Counted from the stretch's first letter, positions 20,134-32,222 are shown. The stretch: 64,000 nt of DNA from Melieria omissa (GCA_963971225.1 OZ020267.1:92183648-92247647); one strand, 5' to 3'. Notes: generated from the sequence alone by a model not told the origin. Program-made: numbers and translations.

Positions 20134-21263
20134 ATGGGTAGAAAACGTGACCTAACAGTGGAAAAAAAAGTTTCAAATTGTGGCTTTGCTGAAGGAGGGC
20201 AAGTGCAGCTACTCTCAAATAGCCAAAAAACTGCAAGCTTCAAAGGCATCCGTGGTCAATCTTGCAAGAAAGAGCCGAAATACTGACGACTTGCCTTCTG
20301 TTTGTAAAACTAATAGGAAGAATTCCGCGGTACTCGCAAAACTAAACCAAGAACCGACTGTAGAATCGTGCAAAAAGCTTTGGAGAACCGAAATACTCCA
20401 TGTAGGGTCATTTTAGAAGACCTAAAGGGTTATGGTGTCATAGTGTCGCTGATGACGGTACGTCGTCGCTTATACGAAAATAGGTTGATATGCAGGCGTC
20501 CAGTGAAAAAGCCAAAGTTAACCAAAGTAATGCGTCAGCGGCGGTTATATTGGGCACAGTTGCATAAGGCATTCAGACAAAACTACTGGACCAAGGTAAA
20601 TCCATTAAATTTGCTCTATCCTGCGATTTTTAACAATAATTCCTCTTAACCACTTTTTTGCGAAATTCTTGTCATTTTTAGGTTATCTTTAGCGCTGTAT
20701 ATCGCTTGGAAGTGGTTACTGAAGAAAAGCAATTTGTGGGAAGGAGGCAGGGGGAACGATATTCGGACGAATGCATCGTTCCCTGCATTAAACATCCGCC
20801 AGCAGTAATGGTTTGCAGCTGCATTATATCGGAAGGTCCTGGTCCAATACATTTCGTTAAAGGAACAATGCGCTCTGCCCAATATATAAACGTACTTCAA
20901 AGTGTTTTAGCGCCGTATATCGATACCCTGCAGGAGCCCAGAGAGGAATACATCTTCATGCAAGATGGTGCTCCTTGCCACACAGCGCGATCAAGCATAG
21001 CCGCTATTAATACATTAAATTTAAATGTGTTGGCGTGGCCTGGCAATTCTCCCGATCTTAATCCGATAGAGAAGTGTTGGGCATACTTTACGTCCAAATT
21101 GTATAGTCGGGGAAACCCCACGGTAACGATTCTTAAAGCAAATATTACAGATATTTGGCAAAATAATATCCAGTTGAGGACAATGATGTCCAATCGCATT
21201 GATAGCATGCCTCAACGAATAGAGGCAGTTTTAAAAGCTAAGGGTGGACAGATAAAATATTAG
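20134..21263 (+). pseudogene. Tc1-like transposase (DD34E) with an apparent spliceosomal intron
   Basis: It starts MGRKRDLTVEKK at 20134. A frameshift in an A-run (about 20165) and another near 20370 break the DNA-binding half (YSQIAKKLQASKASV). The catalytic half is split by an 86-bp intron-like segment with GT (20596) and TTTTTAG (to 20681) ends; joining the flanks gives WTKVIFS. The motif that should read FSDES reads FSAVY, so the first catalytic Asp is lost. The second block QDGAPCHTA and the Glu block SPDLNPIEKCW are present with 34 residues between the acidic residues. It ends GQIKY at 21263. Confidence 0.8.
20596..20681 (+). other. Probable intron in Tc1-like transposase
   Basis: The donor AAG|GTAAAT and acceptor TCATTTTTAG|GTT bracket 86 bp that is not in frame and is T-rich before the acceptor. 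The flanking codons join exactly where other Tc1 proteins are continuous. Its length is in the normal range for short dipteran introns. Confidence 0.65.
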
Positions 21264-21543
21264 AAATTACAAACTATAATTTACATATCTTGGTGCAAAA
21301 CTTTCCAACGAATAAGTTGATACCTTATTTGTTATTTTTATTTGATTAGTTTTTATTTTATCGATGATGGAAGAGAAATTTCGAACATTTTTCATCGGTC
21401 ATAATTCGATGAACTGGGACTGTAGATATAAAGGCTTGATTACACGTAACGAGTCGAGTGACGAGACATCAAAATGGTACTAGGCCGAAAGAATTGGGAT
21501 AGCGAGCAAAAGTCGACTGTCATCCGGAACGGACGTTTTCTTT

Positions 21544-22146
21544 TTGTGCTCCGCTATGACATTGTGCTCTAAGTGCAAGTTGCATTGCAGTGCTATTGAC
21601 TTGGTGCCGTGTGGCACCTGTTGCTCTGAGTGGCACCTTAAATGTGCAAACGTCAGTAGGGAGGCTGCAGAGATTATCAACATAAATCACCATGTAATTT
21701 TCTGCTGTGAGTTGTGCTTCAATAAATCAAGACCTGCCTGCCCATCCGTTGTGCCGGTGCTGCTGGAGAAGCTGAGCGGAGTTCGTGCTCTCATTGACCC
21801 GCTAGCGGTACCCCAATCGGGAAAGATTTGTGCCGACAACTTGAGTACCAAGTCAACGACTGCGATCAAGCCGACTCGCTCTAAAGCTGCGGACGCTCGC
21901 ATCGCGGCAACAAACTTGGCTGTTGATGTCGCGCGCTCGCCTTTGCTGAGAACTTCTAACAAGAAAACTGGGAGAACTTTACCGCCTTCACCTAACACTA
22001 CTCTCGCTGCTAATTCTGCTACTACTAGCGCAGCCGCTGCTGTCAAAGTTGGTGCCGCCAACTGCTGCTGTAAACGCCACTGCTGCTAATGTTAACGCTC
22101 CTGCCGTCAAGAACGCCGCCGCCTATGTAAACGCTGCAGTCTCTGA
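21544..22146 (+). pseudogene. LINE ORF1 N-terminus with PHD-like zinc finger (unit 1)
   Basis: It starts MCSAMTLCSKC. Pairs LCSKCKLHC, CGTCCSEWHLKC and FCCELC form a C4-H-C3 pattern like a PHD finger, which some jockey/CR1-group LINEs carry in ORF1 for nucleic-acid or protein binding. An Ala/Thr-rich stretch follows. A frameshift gives an early stop at 22089 (KRHCC), after which the original frame appears to run to the hAT-like insertion at 22147. Confidence 0.72.
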
Positions 22147-23354
22147 CAGTGCTGCCGTTTTCAAATTTTTTTCAGTAGTACAAATTACGATTTTTGGGTA
22201 GTTTTTATGAACTTTGAGTAGTACATATGCATGTTTTCTTAACAGTGTAAAAACCGCAAGGATTCATCAACCACTAAATCAAATACTAAGTTTCAAAACA
22301 CATTAACAATTTTATTTATACAAATGTGAAAGAGACAATGTAATTCAGTTAAAGAAATTCATATAAACAAATTTTATATGTTTTTATTATATACTTAAAG
22401 TAAGTTTTTTTGTGGATCCCTTTTTTCCGTAAAAGTTTCTCCTAATAAACTTTTCGAAGATAAATCGAGTGGACAGTAGCGTTCAGTTACCATTTTCTTT
22501 TCTAGTCTTTAATTAAATTTACTTCGGACTACTATGCGGAAACGCAATTACAGTACCAATAAACTGTCAAAGAAGCGGAAACATAAATTCATTAATATCG
22601 TGTTTTTTTCTAAAACATCCCCAAAATGGTTATAAACCAAGATTTTCGAAATTTGACTCAAGTTCCAATTTCGCAATGCCCTTTATTCCACTTCTAGAAC
22701 ATTCTGTTCTTCAATTAAATGTTTCAATTAGGGGAACTATGGTAGGAGATACATTTTTTGGATTTATCCTTTTCAAGCACCCTTAACTAAAGTCGACCTA
22801 AGTGACTAGCTAGTAGTAATATTTGCATTACTAGTAGTAGTAGCTTGATATTTGCATTACTAGAATATGTACAATTTCCCGCCTAAGTCAGTCCGATTTA
22901 TAATTATTTGTCTACGGATATACTCTATAAACCCCATTTTGAAGATATTTCTATAAAAAATAAAAAAAAACAAACAAGAGAAACCAATCAACACCAAAAC
23001 AAAACAACAAAGCACGACGAACAATATTTTTCATTGCAGTTTTAAAAGCTAAGGGTGGACAGATAAAATATTAGAAATTACAAACTATAATTTACATATC
23101 TTGGTGCAAAACTTTCCAACGAATAAGTTGATACCTTATTTGTTATTTTTACTTGATTAGTTTTTATTTTATCGATGATGGAAGAGAAATTTCGAACATT
23201 TTTCATCGGTCATAATTCGATGAACTGGGACTGTAGATATAAAGGCTTGATTACACGTAACGAGTTGAGTGACGAGACATCAAAATGGTACTAGGCCGAA
23301 AGAATTGGGATAGCGAGCAAAAGTCGACTGTCATCCGGAACGGACGTTTTCTTT

Positions 23355-23957
23355 TTGTGCTCCGCTATGACATTGTGCTCTAAGTGCAAGTTGCATTGCA
23401 GTGCTATTGACTTGGTGTCGTGTGGCACCTGTTGCTCTGAGTGGCACCTTAAATGTGCAAACGTCAGTAGGGAGGCTGCAGAGATTATCAACATAAATCA
23501 CCATGTAATTTTCTGCTGTGAGTTGTGCTTCGGTAAATCAAGACCTGCCTGCCTATCCGTTGTGCCGGTGCTGCTGGAGAAGCTGAGCGGAGTTCGTGCT
23601 CTCATTGACCCGCTAGCGGTACCCCAATCGGGAAAGATTTGTGCCGACAACTTGAGTACCAAGTCAACGACTGCGATCAAGCCGACTCGCTCTAAAGCTG
23701 CGGACGCTCGCATCGCGGCAACAAACTTGGCTGTTGATGTCGCGCGCTCGCCTTTGCTGAGAACTTCTAACAAGAAAACTGGGAGAACTTTGCCGCCTTC
23801 ACCTAACCCTACTCTCGCTGCTAATTCTGCTACTACTAGCGCAGCCGCTGCTGTCAAAGTTGGTGCCGCCAACTGCTGCTGTAAACGCCACTGCTGCTAA
23901 TGTTAACGCTCCTGCCGTCAAGAACGCCGCCGCCTATGTAAACGCTGCAGTCTCTGA
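23355..23957 (+). pseudogene. LINE ORF1 N-terminus (unit 2)
   Basis: Second tandem copy of the PHD-finger fragment at 21544. The translated frame differs from unit 1 at a few residues: Ser for Pro in DLVPCG, Gly for Asn in CFNKS, Leu for Pro in ACPSV, Pro for Thr in PNTTL. Same early stop at 23900. It has no separate LINE context. Confidence 0.75.
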
Positions 23958-25165
23958 CAGTGCTGCCGTTTTCAAATTTTTTTCAGTAGTACAAATTACG
24001 ATTTTTGGGTAGTTTTTATGAACTTTGAGTAGTACATATGCATGTTTTCTTAACAGTGTAAAAACCGCAAGGATTCATCAACCACTAAATCAAATACTAA
24101 GTTTCAAAACACATTAACAATTTTATTTATACAAATGTGAAAGAGACAATGTAATTCAGTTAAAGAAATTCATATAAACAAATTTTATATGTTTTTATTA
24201 TATACTTAAAGTAAGTTTTTTTGTGGATCCCTTTTTTCCGTAAACGTTTCTCCTAATAAACTTTTCGAAGATAAATCGAGTGGACAGTAGCGTTCAGTTA
24301 CCATTTTCTTTTCTAGTCTTTAATTAAATTTACTTCGGACTACTATGCGGAAACGCAATTACAGTACCAATAAACTGTCAAAGAAGCGGAAACATAAATT
24401 CATTAATATCGTGTTTTTTTCTAAAACATCCCCAAAATGGTTATAAACCAAGATTTTCGAAATTTGACTCAAGTTCCAATTTCGCAATGCCCTTTATTCC
24501 ACTTCTAGAACATTCTGTTCTTCAATTAAATGTTTCAATTAGGGGAACTATGGTAGGAGATACATTTTTTGGATTTATCCTTTTCAAGCACCCTTAACTA
24601 AAGTCGACCTAAGTGACTAGCTAGTAGTAATATTTGCATTACTAGTAGTAGTAGCTTGATATTTGCATTACTAGAATATGTACAATTTCCCGCCTAAGTC
24701 AGTCCGATTTATAATTATTTGTCTACGGATATACTCTATAAACCCCATTTTGAAGATATTTCTATAAAAAATAAAAAAAAACAAACAAGAGAAACCAATC
24801 AACACCAAAACAAAACAACAAAGCACGACGAACAATATTTTTCATTGCAGTTTTAAAAGCTAAGGGTGGACAGATAAAATATTAGAAATTACAAACTATA
24901 ATTTACATATCTTGGTGCAAAACTTTCCAACGAATAAGTTGATACCTTATTTGTTATTTTTACTTGATTAGTTTTTATTTTATCGATGATGGAAGAGAAA
25001 TTTCGAACATTTTTCATCGGTCATAATTCGATGAACTGGGACTGTAGATATAAAGGCTTGATTACACGTAACGAGTTGAGTGACGAGACATCAAAATGGT
25101 ACTAGGCCGAAAGAATTGGGATAGCGAGCAAAAGTCGACTGTCATCCGGAACGGACGTTTTCTTT

Positions 25166-25768
25166 TTGTGCTCCGCTATGACATTGTGCTCTAAGTGCAA
25201 GTTGCATTGCAGTGCTATTGACTTGGTGTCGTGTGGCACCTGTTGCTCTGAGTGGCACCTTAAATGTGCAAACGTCAGTAGGGAGGCTGCAGAGATTATC
25301 AACATAAATCACCATGTAATTTTCTGCTGTGAGTTGTGCTTCGATAAATCAAGACCTGCCTGCCCATCCGTTGTGCCGGTGCTGCTGGAGAAGCTGAGCG
25401 GAGTTCGTGCTCTCATTGACCCGCTAGCGGTACCCCAATCGGGAAAGATTTGTGCCGACAACTTGAGTACCAAGTCAACGACTGCGATCAAGCCGACTCG
25501 CTCTAAAGCTGCGGACGCTCGCATCGCGGCAACAAACTTGGCTATTGATGTCGCGCGCTCGCCTTTGCTGAGAACTTCTAACAAGAAAACTGGGAGAACT
25601 TTACCGCCTTCACCTAACACTACTCTCGCTGCTAATTCTGCTACTACTAGCGCAGCCGCTGCTGTCAAAGTTGGTGCCGCCAACTGCTGCTGTAAACGCC
25701 ACTGCTGCTAATGTTAACGCTCCTGCCGTCAAGAACGCCGCCGCCTATGTAAACGCTGCAGTCTCTGA
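25166..25768 (+). pseudogene. LINE ORF1 N-terminus (unit 3)
   Basis: Third tandem copy. It carries DLVSCG, CFDKS and LAIDV (Ile for Val) variants and the same stop at 25711. This is the unit contiguous with the rest of the hAT-like element and hence with the remainder of ORF1 at 27445. Confidence 0.75.
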
Positions 25769-28009
25769 CAGTGCTGCCGTTTTCAAATTTTTTTCAGTAG
25801 TACAAATTACGATTTTTGGGTAGTTTTTATGAACTTTGAGTAGTACATATGCATGTTTTCTTAACAGTGTAAAAACCGCAAGGATTCATCAACCACTAAA
25901 TCAAATACTAAGTTTCAAAACACATTAACAATTTTATTTATACAAATGTGAAAGAGACAATGTAATTCAGTTAAAGAAATTCATATAAACAAATTTTATA
26001 TGTTTTTATTATATACTTAAAGTAAGTTTTTTTGTGGATCCCTTTTTTCCGTAAAAGTTTCTCCTAATAAACTTTTCGAAGATAAATCGAGTGGACAGTA
26101 GCGTTCAGTTACCATTTTCTTTTCTAGTCTTTAATTAAATTTACTTCAGACTACTATGCGGAAACGCAATTACAGTACCAATAAACTGTCAAAGAAGCGG
26201 AAACATAAATTCATTAATATCGTGTTTTTTTCTAAAACATCCCCAAAATGGTTATAAACCAAGATTTTCGAAATTTGACTCAAGTTCCAATTTCGCAATG
26301 CCCTTTATTCCGCTTCTAGAACATTCTGTTCTTCAATTAATTGTTTCAATTAGGGGAACTATGGTAGGAGATACATTTTTTGGATCTATCCTTTTCAAGC
26401 ACCCTTAACTAAAGTCGACCTAAGTGACTAGCTAGTAGTAATATTTGCATTACTAGTAGTAGTAGCTTGATATTTGCATTACTAGAATATGTACAATTTC
26501 CCGCCTAAGTCAGTCCGATTTATAATTATTTGTCTACGGATATACTCTATAAACCCCATTTTGAAGATATTTCTATAAAAAATAAAAAAAAACAAACAAG
26601 AGAAACCAATCAACACCAAAACAAAACAACAAAGCACGATGAACAATATTTTTCATTTATATTTTCTTTAAAATGGCATAATTAAGAATGGGATAATTTT
26701 GAGCATACTTTGAATTGAATTTTTTAATTTAATAATTTTTTTTTTTTTATTAACAATCCAACGGAATTTTCACTTTTATCAGCATATTCCAATGATTGCG
26801 AATTACACGTTTCAGCTCAGTTTAATTTTTCTGACTTGTCGACGTCCCAACAACCACTTTATTGTTTTTATCAAATTTTAAAAGATTCTTACAAGAATAT
26901 TCAAAAATATTACGTTATTTTGTATTTTTTTGTATAAATACAGTAATTTACTCTATTATTTCACGGCGTTAATTTTTGGGTATCGCATCCGTTGCGCTGC
27001 TTAAAGTTTATCACTTTATCAAAAGCTTATGTGTATTATGTGATTACAACAATGTTAAGTATTGTGCGAACAGCATTATGCAACGCGGTTAAAAAGGTGC
27101 AATTGTCACTTTAGTCGCACAACGGTAACTCTACAACGAGCTCAATTTCTTGATCGAAAAAATTCAGTAAAAAGTGAAACATACGAAAACAAACCAAGGA
27201 TATTTGGTTAGAAATAAAAAACGGCAAGATTGGTCTAAACTTCGTGCTTCGGCAATGTTCAGTTCGGCAACATTTTTTTATATTCTTTTCTAATAGCCTT
27301 ACCTAAAACATGAAAATTAAATAGCTAAAACTTATATTTCAGTACATAGTAGTACAATCGGCCTGTGGGTAGTACGGTAGTACAGATGATGAAATAGTAG
27401 TAAAATACTACTATAGTAGTACGTTCGGCAGCACTGGTCTCTGTTAACACTGCTACGACTTCTACTGCACCTGCTAATGCTGCGACTGCTGATGTGAACG
27501 CTCCTGCTAACAAGAACGCTGCTGGTAATATGATCGCTGCTGCGAGCGCTGCTGTGCTTGCTAAAGAAGCCACTGCTGCTGACGCTATTGCTACCGCTGC
27601 TATAAGTGCAGTTGCACCCGCATCCTCAGTAGTATGTGTGGTTCCTGATGCTGCTTGTCTCTTTTCCAACGCTGTCGCCCATTCTCCAGCCGCTAACTCG
27701 CCGCCTCAACTATCATCTGCTGCCTCTCTTATTACTGACGGTCCACCTTTATACGCTCGTTCGTCGCTCGCTTCGGTTGCTGAGCCGCCCAATGACGCTA
27801 ATGCTTGGGTCACTCTGCGCGACAAAAAGCCGAATAAACAAAAGCTGGTTGTTGTTGGATCCAATGAGAACTCAGGCCTTGAGGTTGTCGTGAGGAAGAA
27901 GTGGCTGCATTTGTCATCATTTTTACCATCAGTCACAGAAGAGAACCTAATTGATTATGTTGCTTGTCAGGCCTGTATTGACAGGCAGAATCTCTCTTGC
28001 TATAAATTA

Positions 28010-28963
28010 AGATATGGTACATTAAAAATTGCAAAAGTTTGCCACGTCACTGGGCGAGCGACATAATTTGAAAAGTTACCGTTGTAACAGGATCCACTTC
28101 ACTGTTTCATCAATTTTGTGTTTTAAAAACATATCGTTTCTAGCTTAATTAGTTTTCAGTATACCGTCGAAAGAAGAACAAGGGCGGAACGAATTTTGCA
28201 CGTTTACTTAAATAATAGAAACGTGACATACAAAACGATTGCAAAAAAATGCGAATACAAGCTATGCGACCCTACGAAGAACAATCCTTCGATTTATTGA
28301 AAACGTGGATGTGTCTATGAAACCAGGAACTGCCAAAAATAGTTCGAGAAGAAATAAAACATTGGGAAAGAAGGTGGTAGATGCGCTTAAACGCAAGCCA
28401 GATATGTCGCTCTGAGATTTAGCGAAAAAATGCAATACCAACCACGTAAACATTTTAAGAATAAAAGAAAAATACGGTGTGAAGTCTTATGCAAAATATT
28501 AGGCGCCAAGGAGAGAATACAAACAGCAAAAAATTGCCATTAAGCGACTTAGCAACGTGCCACTACTCCACTGCTGTCACTGAGTGGTATCAAAGAAAAA
28601 AATCAATTTTGTTGCAAAGGATATCAACCCGCCGAATTGTCCATAGCTTCGGCCGATTGAGCGCTATTGGCCAATTTTGAAGACAAAATTGCGAAATTAT
28701 TGTAAACCACCTTCAACAATCAAAGATTTTAAAAAAATTTATCTTCAGGCCACCAAAATGGTACCTAGCAAAACTGTGCAAAAGTTGAGGGGGGTCGTTA
28801 AACACAAAGTTCGATTATTCCAACGTCAAAATTTTAATAAATTGAAATTTTCTAATTTTTCATATTATAAGTTCAAATAAAATAACTAGTGAACAGATTT
28901 TTTTTAAATTTTTCATTAAACAAATTTTGGTTTACTTTTTGCAATTTTTAATGTACCATGTCT
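28010..28963 (+). mobile_element. Deleted Tc1-like element inside LINE ORF1
   Basis: The ends AGATATGGTACATTAAAAA and its near-complement to 28963 (inverted repeats of about 27 bp), with TA at 28008-28009 and 28964-28965. Removing it restores the LINE reading frame exactly. It is 954 bp and internally deleted. Confidence 0.84.
28163..28790 (+). pseudogene. Tc1-like transposase remnant
   Basis: Fragments in several frames: NVTYKTIAKKCEYK and KPDMSL-DLAKKCNTNHVNI look like helix-turn-helix pieces. DINPPNCP-LRPIERYWPILK (28625-28685) is the block with the catalytic Glu (PIERYW), with a stop inside. The central region with the first two Asp residues is largely missing. A final KMVPSKTVQKLRGVVKHKVR resembles the C-terminal end of this family. 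Confidence 0.65.
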
Positions 28964-29262
28964 TAGTTAAGAATGGTGTGCCTTCAGACTCGCTTAAACG
29001 CATAAATTTTAAATTAGGCGTTACTTCATCTTTTTACACTAAGCTTCTCAACCCCGCAGTTTGGCCAGCTATAACGTTAGGTGCGCTCTTTTCGTTTTTT
29101 TCCGGTGCGCTCTTTTCGTTTTTTTCCGAGAATAGAGCTCCCGCCGCCAAGTGCCTAGCACGCTCTTCAGATGCTTTGTCTTTTCCTGTAATTGCTAACC
29201 CAGTCAATGGTAGCTCATAGTTATCTGATAAGCCTGGTAGTTTAAGTAATTTAAATATCTAT

Positions 29263-32131
29263 TATCAAAATTTATCCGGTATGAGAACAAAGGCTGATCA
29301 AGTGCGATTGTTGAGCTCTTCACTGGACTACGATGTCTTTGTAATCACTGAGTCTTAGCTTAATTCTACATTTTTTGATTCGGAATTTTTTGACCCGCAC
29401 CTTTATAATGTGTTCAGGAAGGATAGAGACTCTCTCAAAACGGGCCTTAATAGGGGTGGTGGTGTTTTGATTGCTATCAAACGTAATCTACACTCAGCAT
29501 TGCTGCCACTTGTGAACAATGATTCCCTGTTGGATCAACTTTGTGTTCAAGTCAGGGGGAGCGACCGGCCTACTCTTAATTTGCGTATCGTATATTCCTC
29601 CGAATAGTAGTGATACTTTATACAAATTACATGTCGACAATGTCTCGGCATTGCAAGCTCGGATTGGTGAAAACCAGCTGTGCGTTTTAGGTGATTTCAA
29701 TCTTGGTAGTATTACATGGTCCCATATGGGTAACTCTGTTGCTCTGACTCCCTCAAATGTTCACTAATTGATAGTTTTCTTAGCTTTGGATTGCTCCAGA
29801 TCAATGCCCATCCTAATAAACTTAATCGTTTTTTGGATTTGGTTTTTATCACGAGTAACCTTAACTCAAATATTGTCGAATGCAGCTCGCCTATTTCGCA
29901 GGCATGTTTGCATCACACACCGCTTGTTATCAATCTTGAATTCTATGAGTTCGTTAATGCCCCTTCAAGTTCAAGGCCTATTTCTTTTAATTACAAGCTC
30001 TGTGATTTCGATGCATTGAACAATTTGTTCCTTGACGTGCATTGGGAAGAAATACTGTCCAATGCCGGCATTGCTACTTGTTTTTCTACATTTAAATCTC
30101 TAGTTTTTGACCTTTGCCTGAAGACGATCCCTATCTTCCCTAGTTCATAAACTGCCGTGGGTTACAAAGGAACTTAAGAAACTGAAAAATTTAAGAAATA
30201 AATATTATAAAAAGTTCAAGGCAACTAAGTGTCCCATCTACTTCAGTTACTATCAATCACATCTTAAAAGTTACAACAAGTTGGCTAAGTCGCTGTACAA
30301 CAGTTACATTCGTAACTATGAAGTTGGCATCAAAAGTAATCCAAAACTCTTTTGGAATTTTGTTAAGTCAAAAACAGTGGTTTCCGATATTCTGTCCTCG
30401 GTATTTTTCAAGGACAAAGTCGCCGAAATCGCGGATGATGCCGCTAACTTATTCGCACAGTTTTTCAGCTCAAATTTTGTGACGGATACAAACGCTGTTT
30501 TGGCTGACACCTTCTATCCCGACTCCTTTTTTTCCTTTGGGTCGTTGACTTTAACCGCCGACGATGTCAAATGGGGCATCAACAATCTTAAATTTTCAAT
30601 GCGTACGGATACAGATGGGCTTTCCTCTGTGCTCTTAAAGAATTGTAGCTCTCTTGTTGAGCCGCTACTACTGATCTTTAACAAATCCCTTTCTTCTGGT
30701 ATTTTTATAGATGAGTGGAAAAAAGCAACAATAACTCCAATATTCAAGAGTGGCAACAAAAATGATATCGCAAATTATAGACCCATCTCGAAACTCACGT
30801 CGGTGTCTAAACTTTTTGAATGCATAGTCAATGAAAAACTAAGGTTTTGCGTCAACAGTGCAATTTGTCAAAATCAGCACGGTTTTGTTAGGGGCAGATC
30901 AACTGTCTCCAATCTCGCGATTTTTGTCGAAGATTGTCTGTCTGCTTTTCAGGAAGGAAGTCAAGTAGATACTATCTACACGGATTTTGCTAAAGCCTTT
31001 GACAGAGTTTGTCATGCAATTCTGATTTCTAAACTAAATTGCATGGGCTTTCACTCATCATTTCTTGATTGGGTGAAATCATACCTTTCTAATAAACAGT
31101 GTGTTGTGACTGTTGATAATCACCTTTCTCAGCCGTTTGTTGTTAGTTCCGGCGTTCCTCAAGGTAGCATACTTGGTCCTCTGTTGTTTGTTTTATTTAT
31201 TAATGACATTGGCTCCTGCTTTTCGTTTGCAAAATTTCTTCTATATGCGGATGATCTGAAGATTTATGCTGCGATTAATACTACGGCTGACTCCCTGGCA
31301 CTCCAGGCTGACCTAGATAGAGTTCAATCGTGGTGTATGAGAAATCTTACTTACTTACTTAATTGGCCATAACAACCCGTTATCGGGTTACGGCCTGCCG
31401 CAAAACTTCTCTCCAGGTATGAGAAATCACCTTTTCTTAAATATAAGTGTTTTCATGTATATTTTTCTAGGAAACACAGCCCTCTGCACTTGTCCTACTT
31501 CCTGTCGGGCTCACTGTTGCAGTCAGTCCAAGAAATCAAAGATTTAGGTGTGTTTTTCGACACAAAACTTTGTTTCTCTAGCCATATCGATTTCATTATT
31601 TCCAAAGCATATGCCATGTTGGGGTTCGTTCGTCGGAATAGTACGTCATTCTCTGACCCATATACGTTCAAACTGTTGTTCACGGCTTTCGTCAGATCAA
31701 GGCTGGAATATGCTTCATTTATATGGAGGCCATATCAAATGACTCACATTAATCGCATTGAGCGCATCCAGAAGGTTTTTATGCGGTTCGCCCTAAGGTC
31801 GCTGAGCTTTACCGAACCGTTGCCTTCATATCTTTCCCGCTGTCGCCTTATAAACTTATTAAGTCTAAAAGCTAGGCGAACCTATCTTGCGTGTTCTTTC
31901 ATTGTTGGGTTATTAAAGGGGTCTATTAATTGCCCGCCCCTTTTGAGTAAAGTGGCTTTCAATGTCCCTACACGTAACCTACGGCACATAGGGACTTTCT
32001 ACCTCAGCTTCTACAGGTCGAACTATGCGAGGAATGCGCCTCTGAGTAGAGCCCTTGCGGAACTAAATAGTGTAACCTTTGACATTTCGTTTCCCAAGGA
32101 GACATTGTTAAATTTGTTTAAATTAAGTTGA
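29263..32131 (+). pseudogene. LINE ORF2: endonuclease and reverse transcriptase
   Basis: The endonuclease region begins YYQNLSGMRTKADQV and has DYDVFVITES followed by a stop (29357). It shifts frame near 29580 (CVSYIPPNSSDTLY, CVLGDFN), with another stop at 29766. The reverse transcriptase frame (30281-31372) has WKKATITPIFKSG, NYRPIS, QHGFVRGRST, a motif-A block (YTDFAKAFD), SSGVPQGSILGP and the catalytic YADDLK near 31244. A SINE cuts it at 31347. The C-terminal domain runs 31430-32131. The parts correspond to a full-length ORF2, but at least two stops and two frameshifts inactivate it. Confidence 0.83.
31347..31416 (-). mobile_element. 5'-truncated SINE in the LINE reverse transcriptase
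   Basis: A 12-bp target duplication GTATGAGAAATC (31335-31346 and 31417-31428) flanks a 70-bp insert. On the minus strand it ends GGGTTGTTATGGCCAATTAAG and a TAAG-repeat tail, resembling the 3' domain of the SINE at 6541-6932. Confidence 0.78.
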
Positions 32132-32222
32132 ACCTCTTTACTTGTGTTCCTTTATTGTTCCTATAGTCAGTAAGATCAAAATGTTCATTGGCTAAATAAA
32201 TAAATAAATTTAAAAAAAAATT

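Larger units (their letters stand above)
19753..21422 (+). mobile_element. Tc1-like element with about 130-bp TIRs
   Basis: The ends CAGTCCCTGTTCATCG (19753) and complement (to 21422) begin inverted repeats of roughly 130 bp with about 85-90 % matching. TA flanks at 19751-19752 and 21423-21424. It is 1,670 bp and carries one degraded transposase. Its right end forms the start of the tandem triplication at 21225-26657. Confidence 0.86.
21225..26657 (+). repeat. Tandem triplication, three units of 1,811 bp
   Basis: Units 21225-23035, 23036-24846 and 24847-26657 are nearly identical (only scattered single-base differences seen). Each holds the last about 200 bp of the Tc1-like element with its right TIR, the left end of the TTAA element, the 5' part of a LINE with a PHD-finger ORF1, and the left half of a hAT-like element. 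Unit junctions read CATT|GCAGTTTT. Only the last unit continues into the rest of the hAT-like element. Confidence 0.92.
22147..27436 (+). mobile_element. hAT-like non-autonomous element in LINE ORF1
   Basis: It begins CAGTGCTGCCG (22147) and ends CGGCAGCACTG (27436). The 8-bp flanks GTCTCTGA (22139-22146) and GTCTCTGT (27437-27444) match at seven positions, the target size of hAT elements. Subtracting two tandem units leaves about 1,668 bp. Both termini are rich in AGTAGTAC. No transposase frame was found. The left half is present three times because of the triplication. Confidence 0.78.
27445..29217 (+). pseudogene. LINE ORF1 C-terminal part, split by a Tc1-like element
   Basis: After the hAT-like insertion the frame resumes with an Ala-rich linker and continues as WVTLRDKKPNKQKLVVVGSN and RKKWLHLSSFLPSVTEENLI to SCYKL at 28009. 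It resumes after the Tc1-like insertion at 28966 with VKNGVPSDSLKRINFKLGV and ends at a stop at 29218-29220. The minus-strand relative reads WLHLSSENIIAYV...SCYKLVKKEAQSET at the same place, confirming the join. The protein would bind LINE RNA. A short duplicated ALFSFFSG block stands near 29080. Confidence 0.75.
21480..32222 (+). mobile_element. PHD-finger LINE (jockey/CR1 group), heavily interrupted
   Basis: In order: 5' UTR and ORF1 start (21544), a hAT-like insertion inside ORF1 (22147-27436, including two extra tandem units), ORF1 continuing at 27445, a Tc1-like insertion (28010-28963), ORF1 end (29217), endonuclease, reverse transcriptase, a SINE insertion (31347-31416) and the C-terminus to 32131. 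The 3' tail is a TAAA-type repeat with an A-run ending near 32222. A minus-strand relative is at 48400-53810. The start coordinate is approximate. Confidence 0.8.

Noticed and set aside
21687..22061. Minus-strand 124-residue Ala-rich frame (repeated three times)
   Set aside because: It is the antisense shadow of the LINE ORF1 and repeats only because of the triplication.
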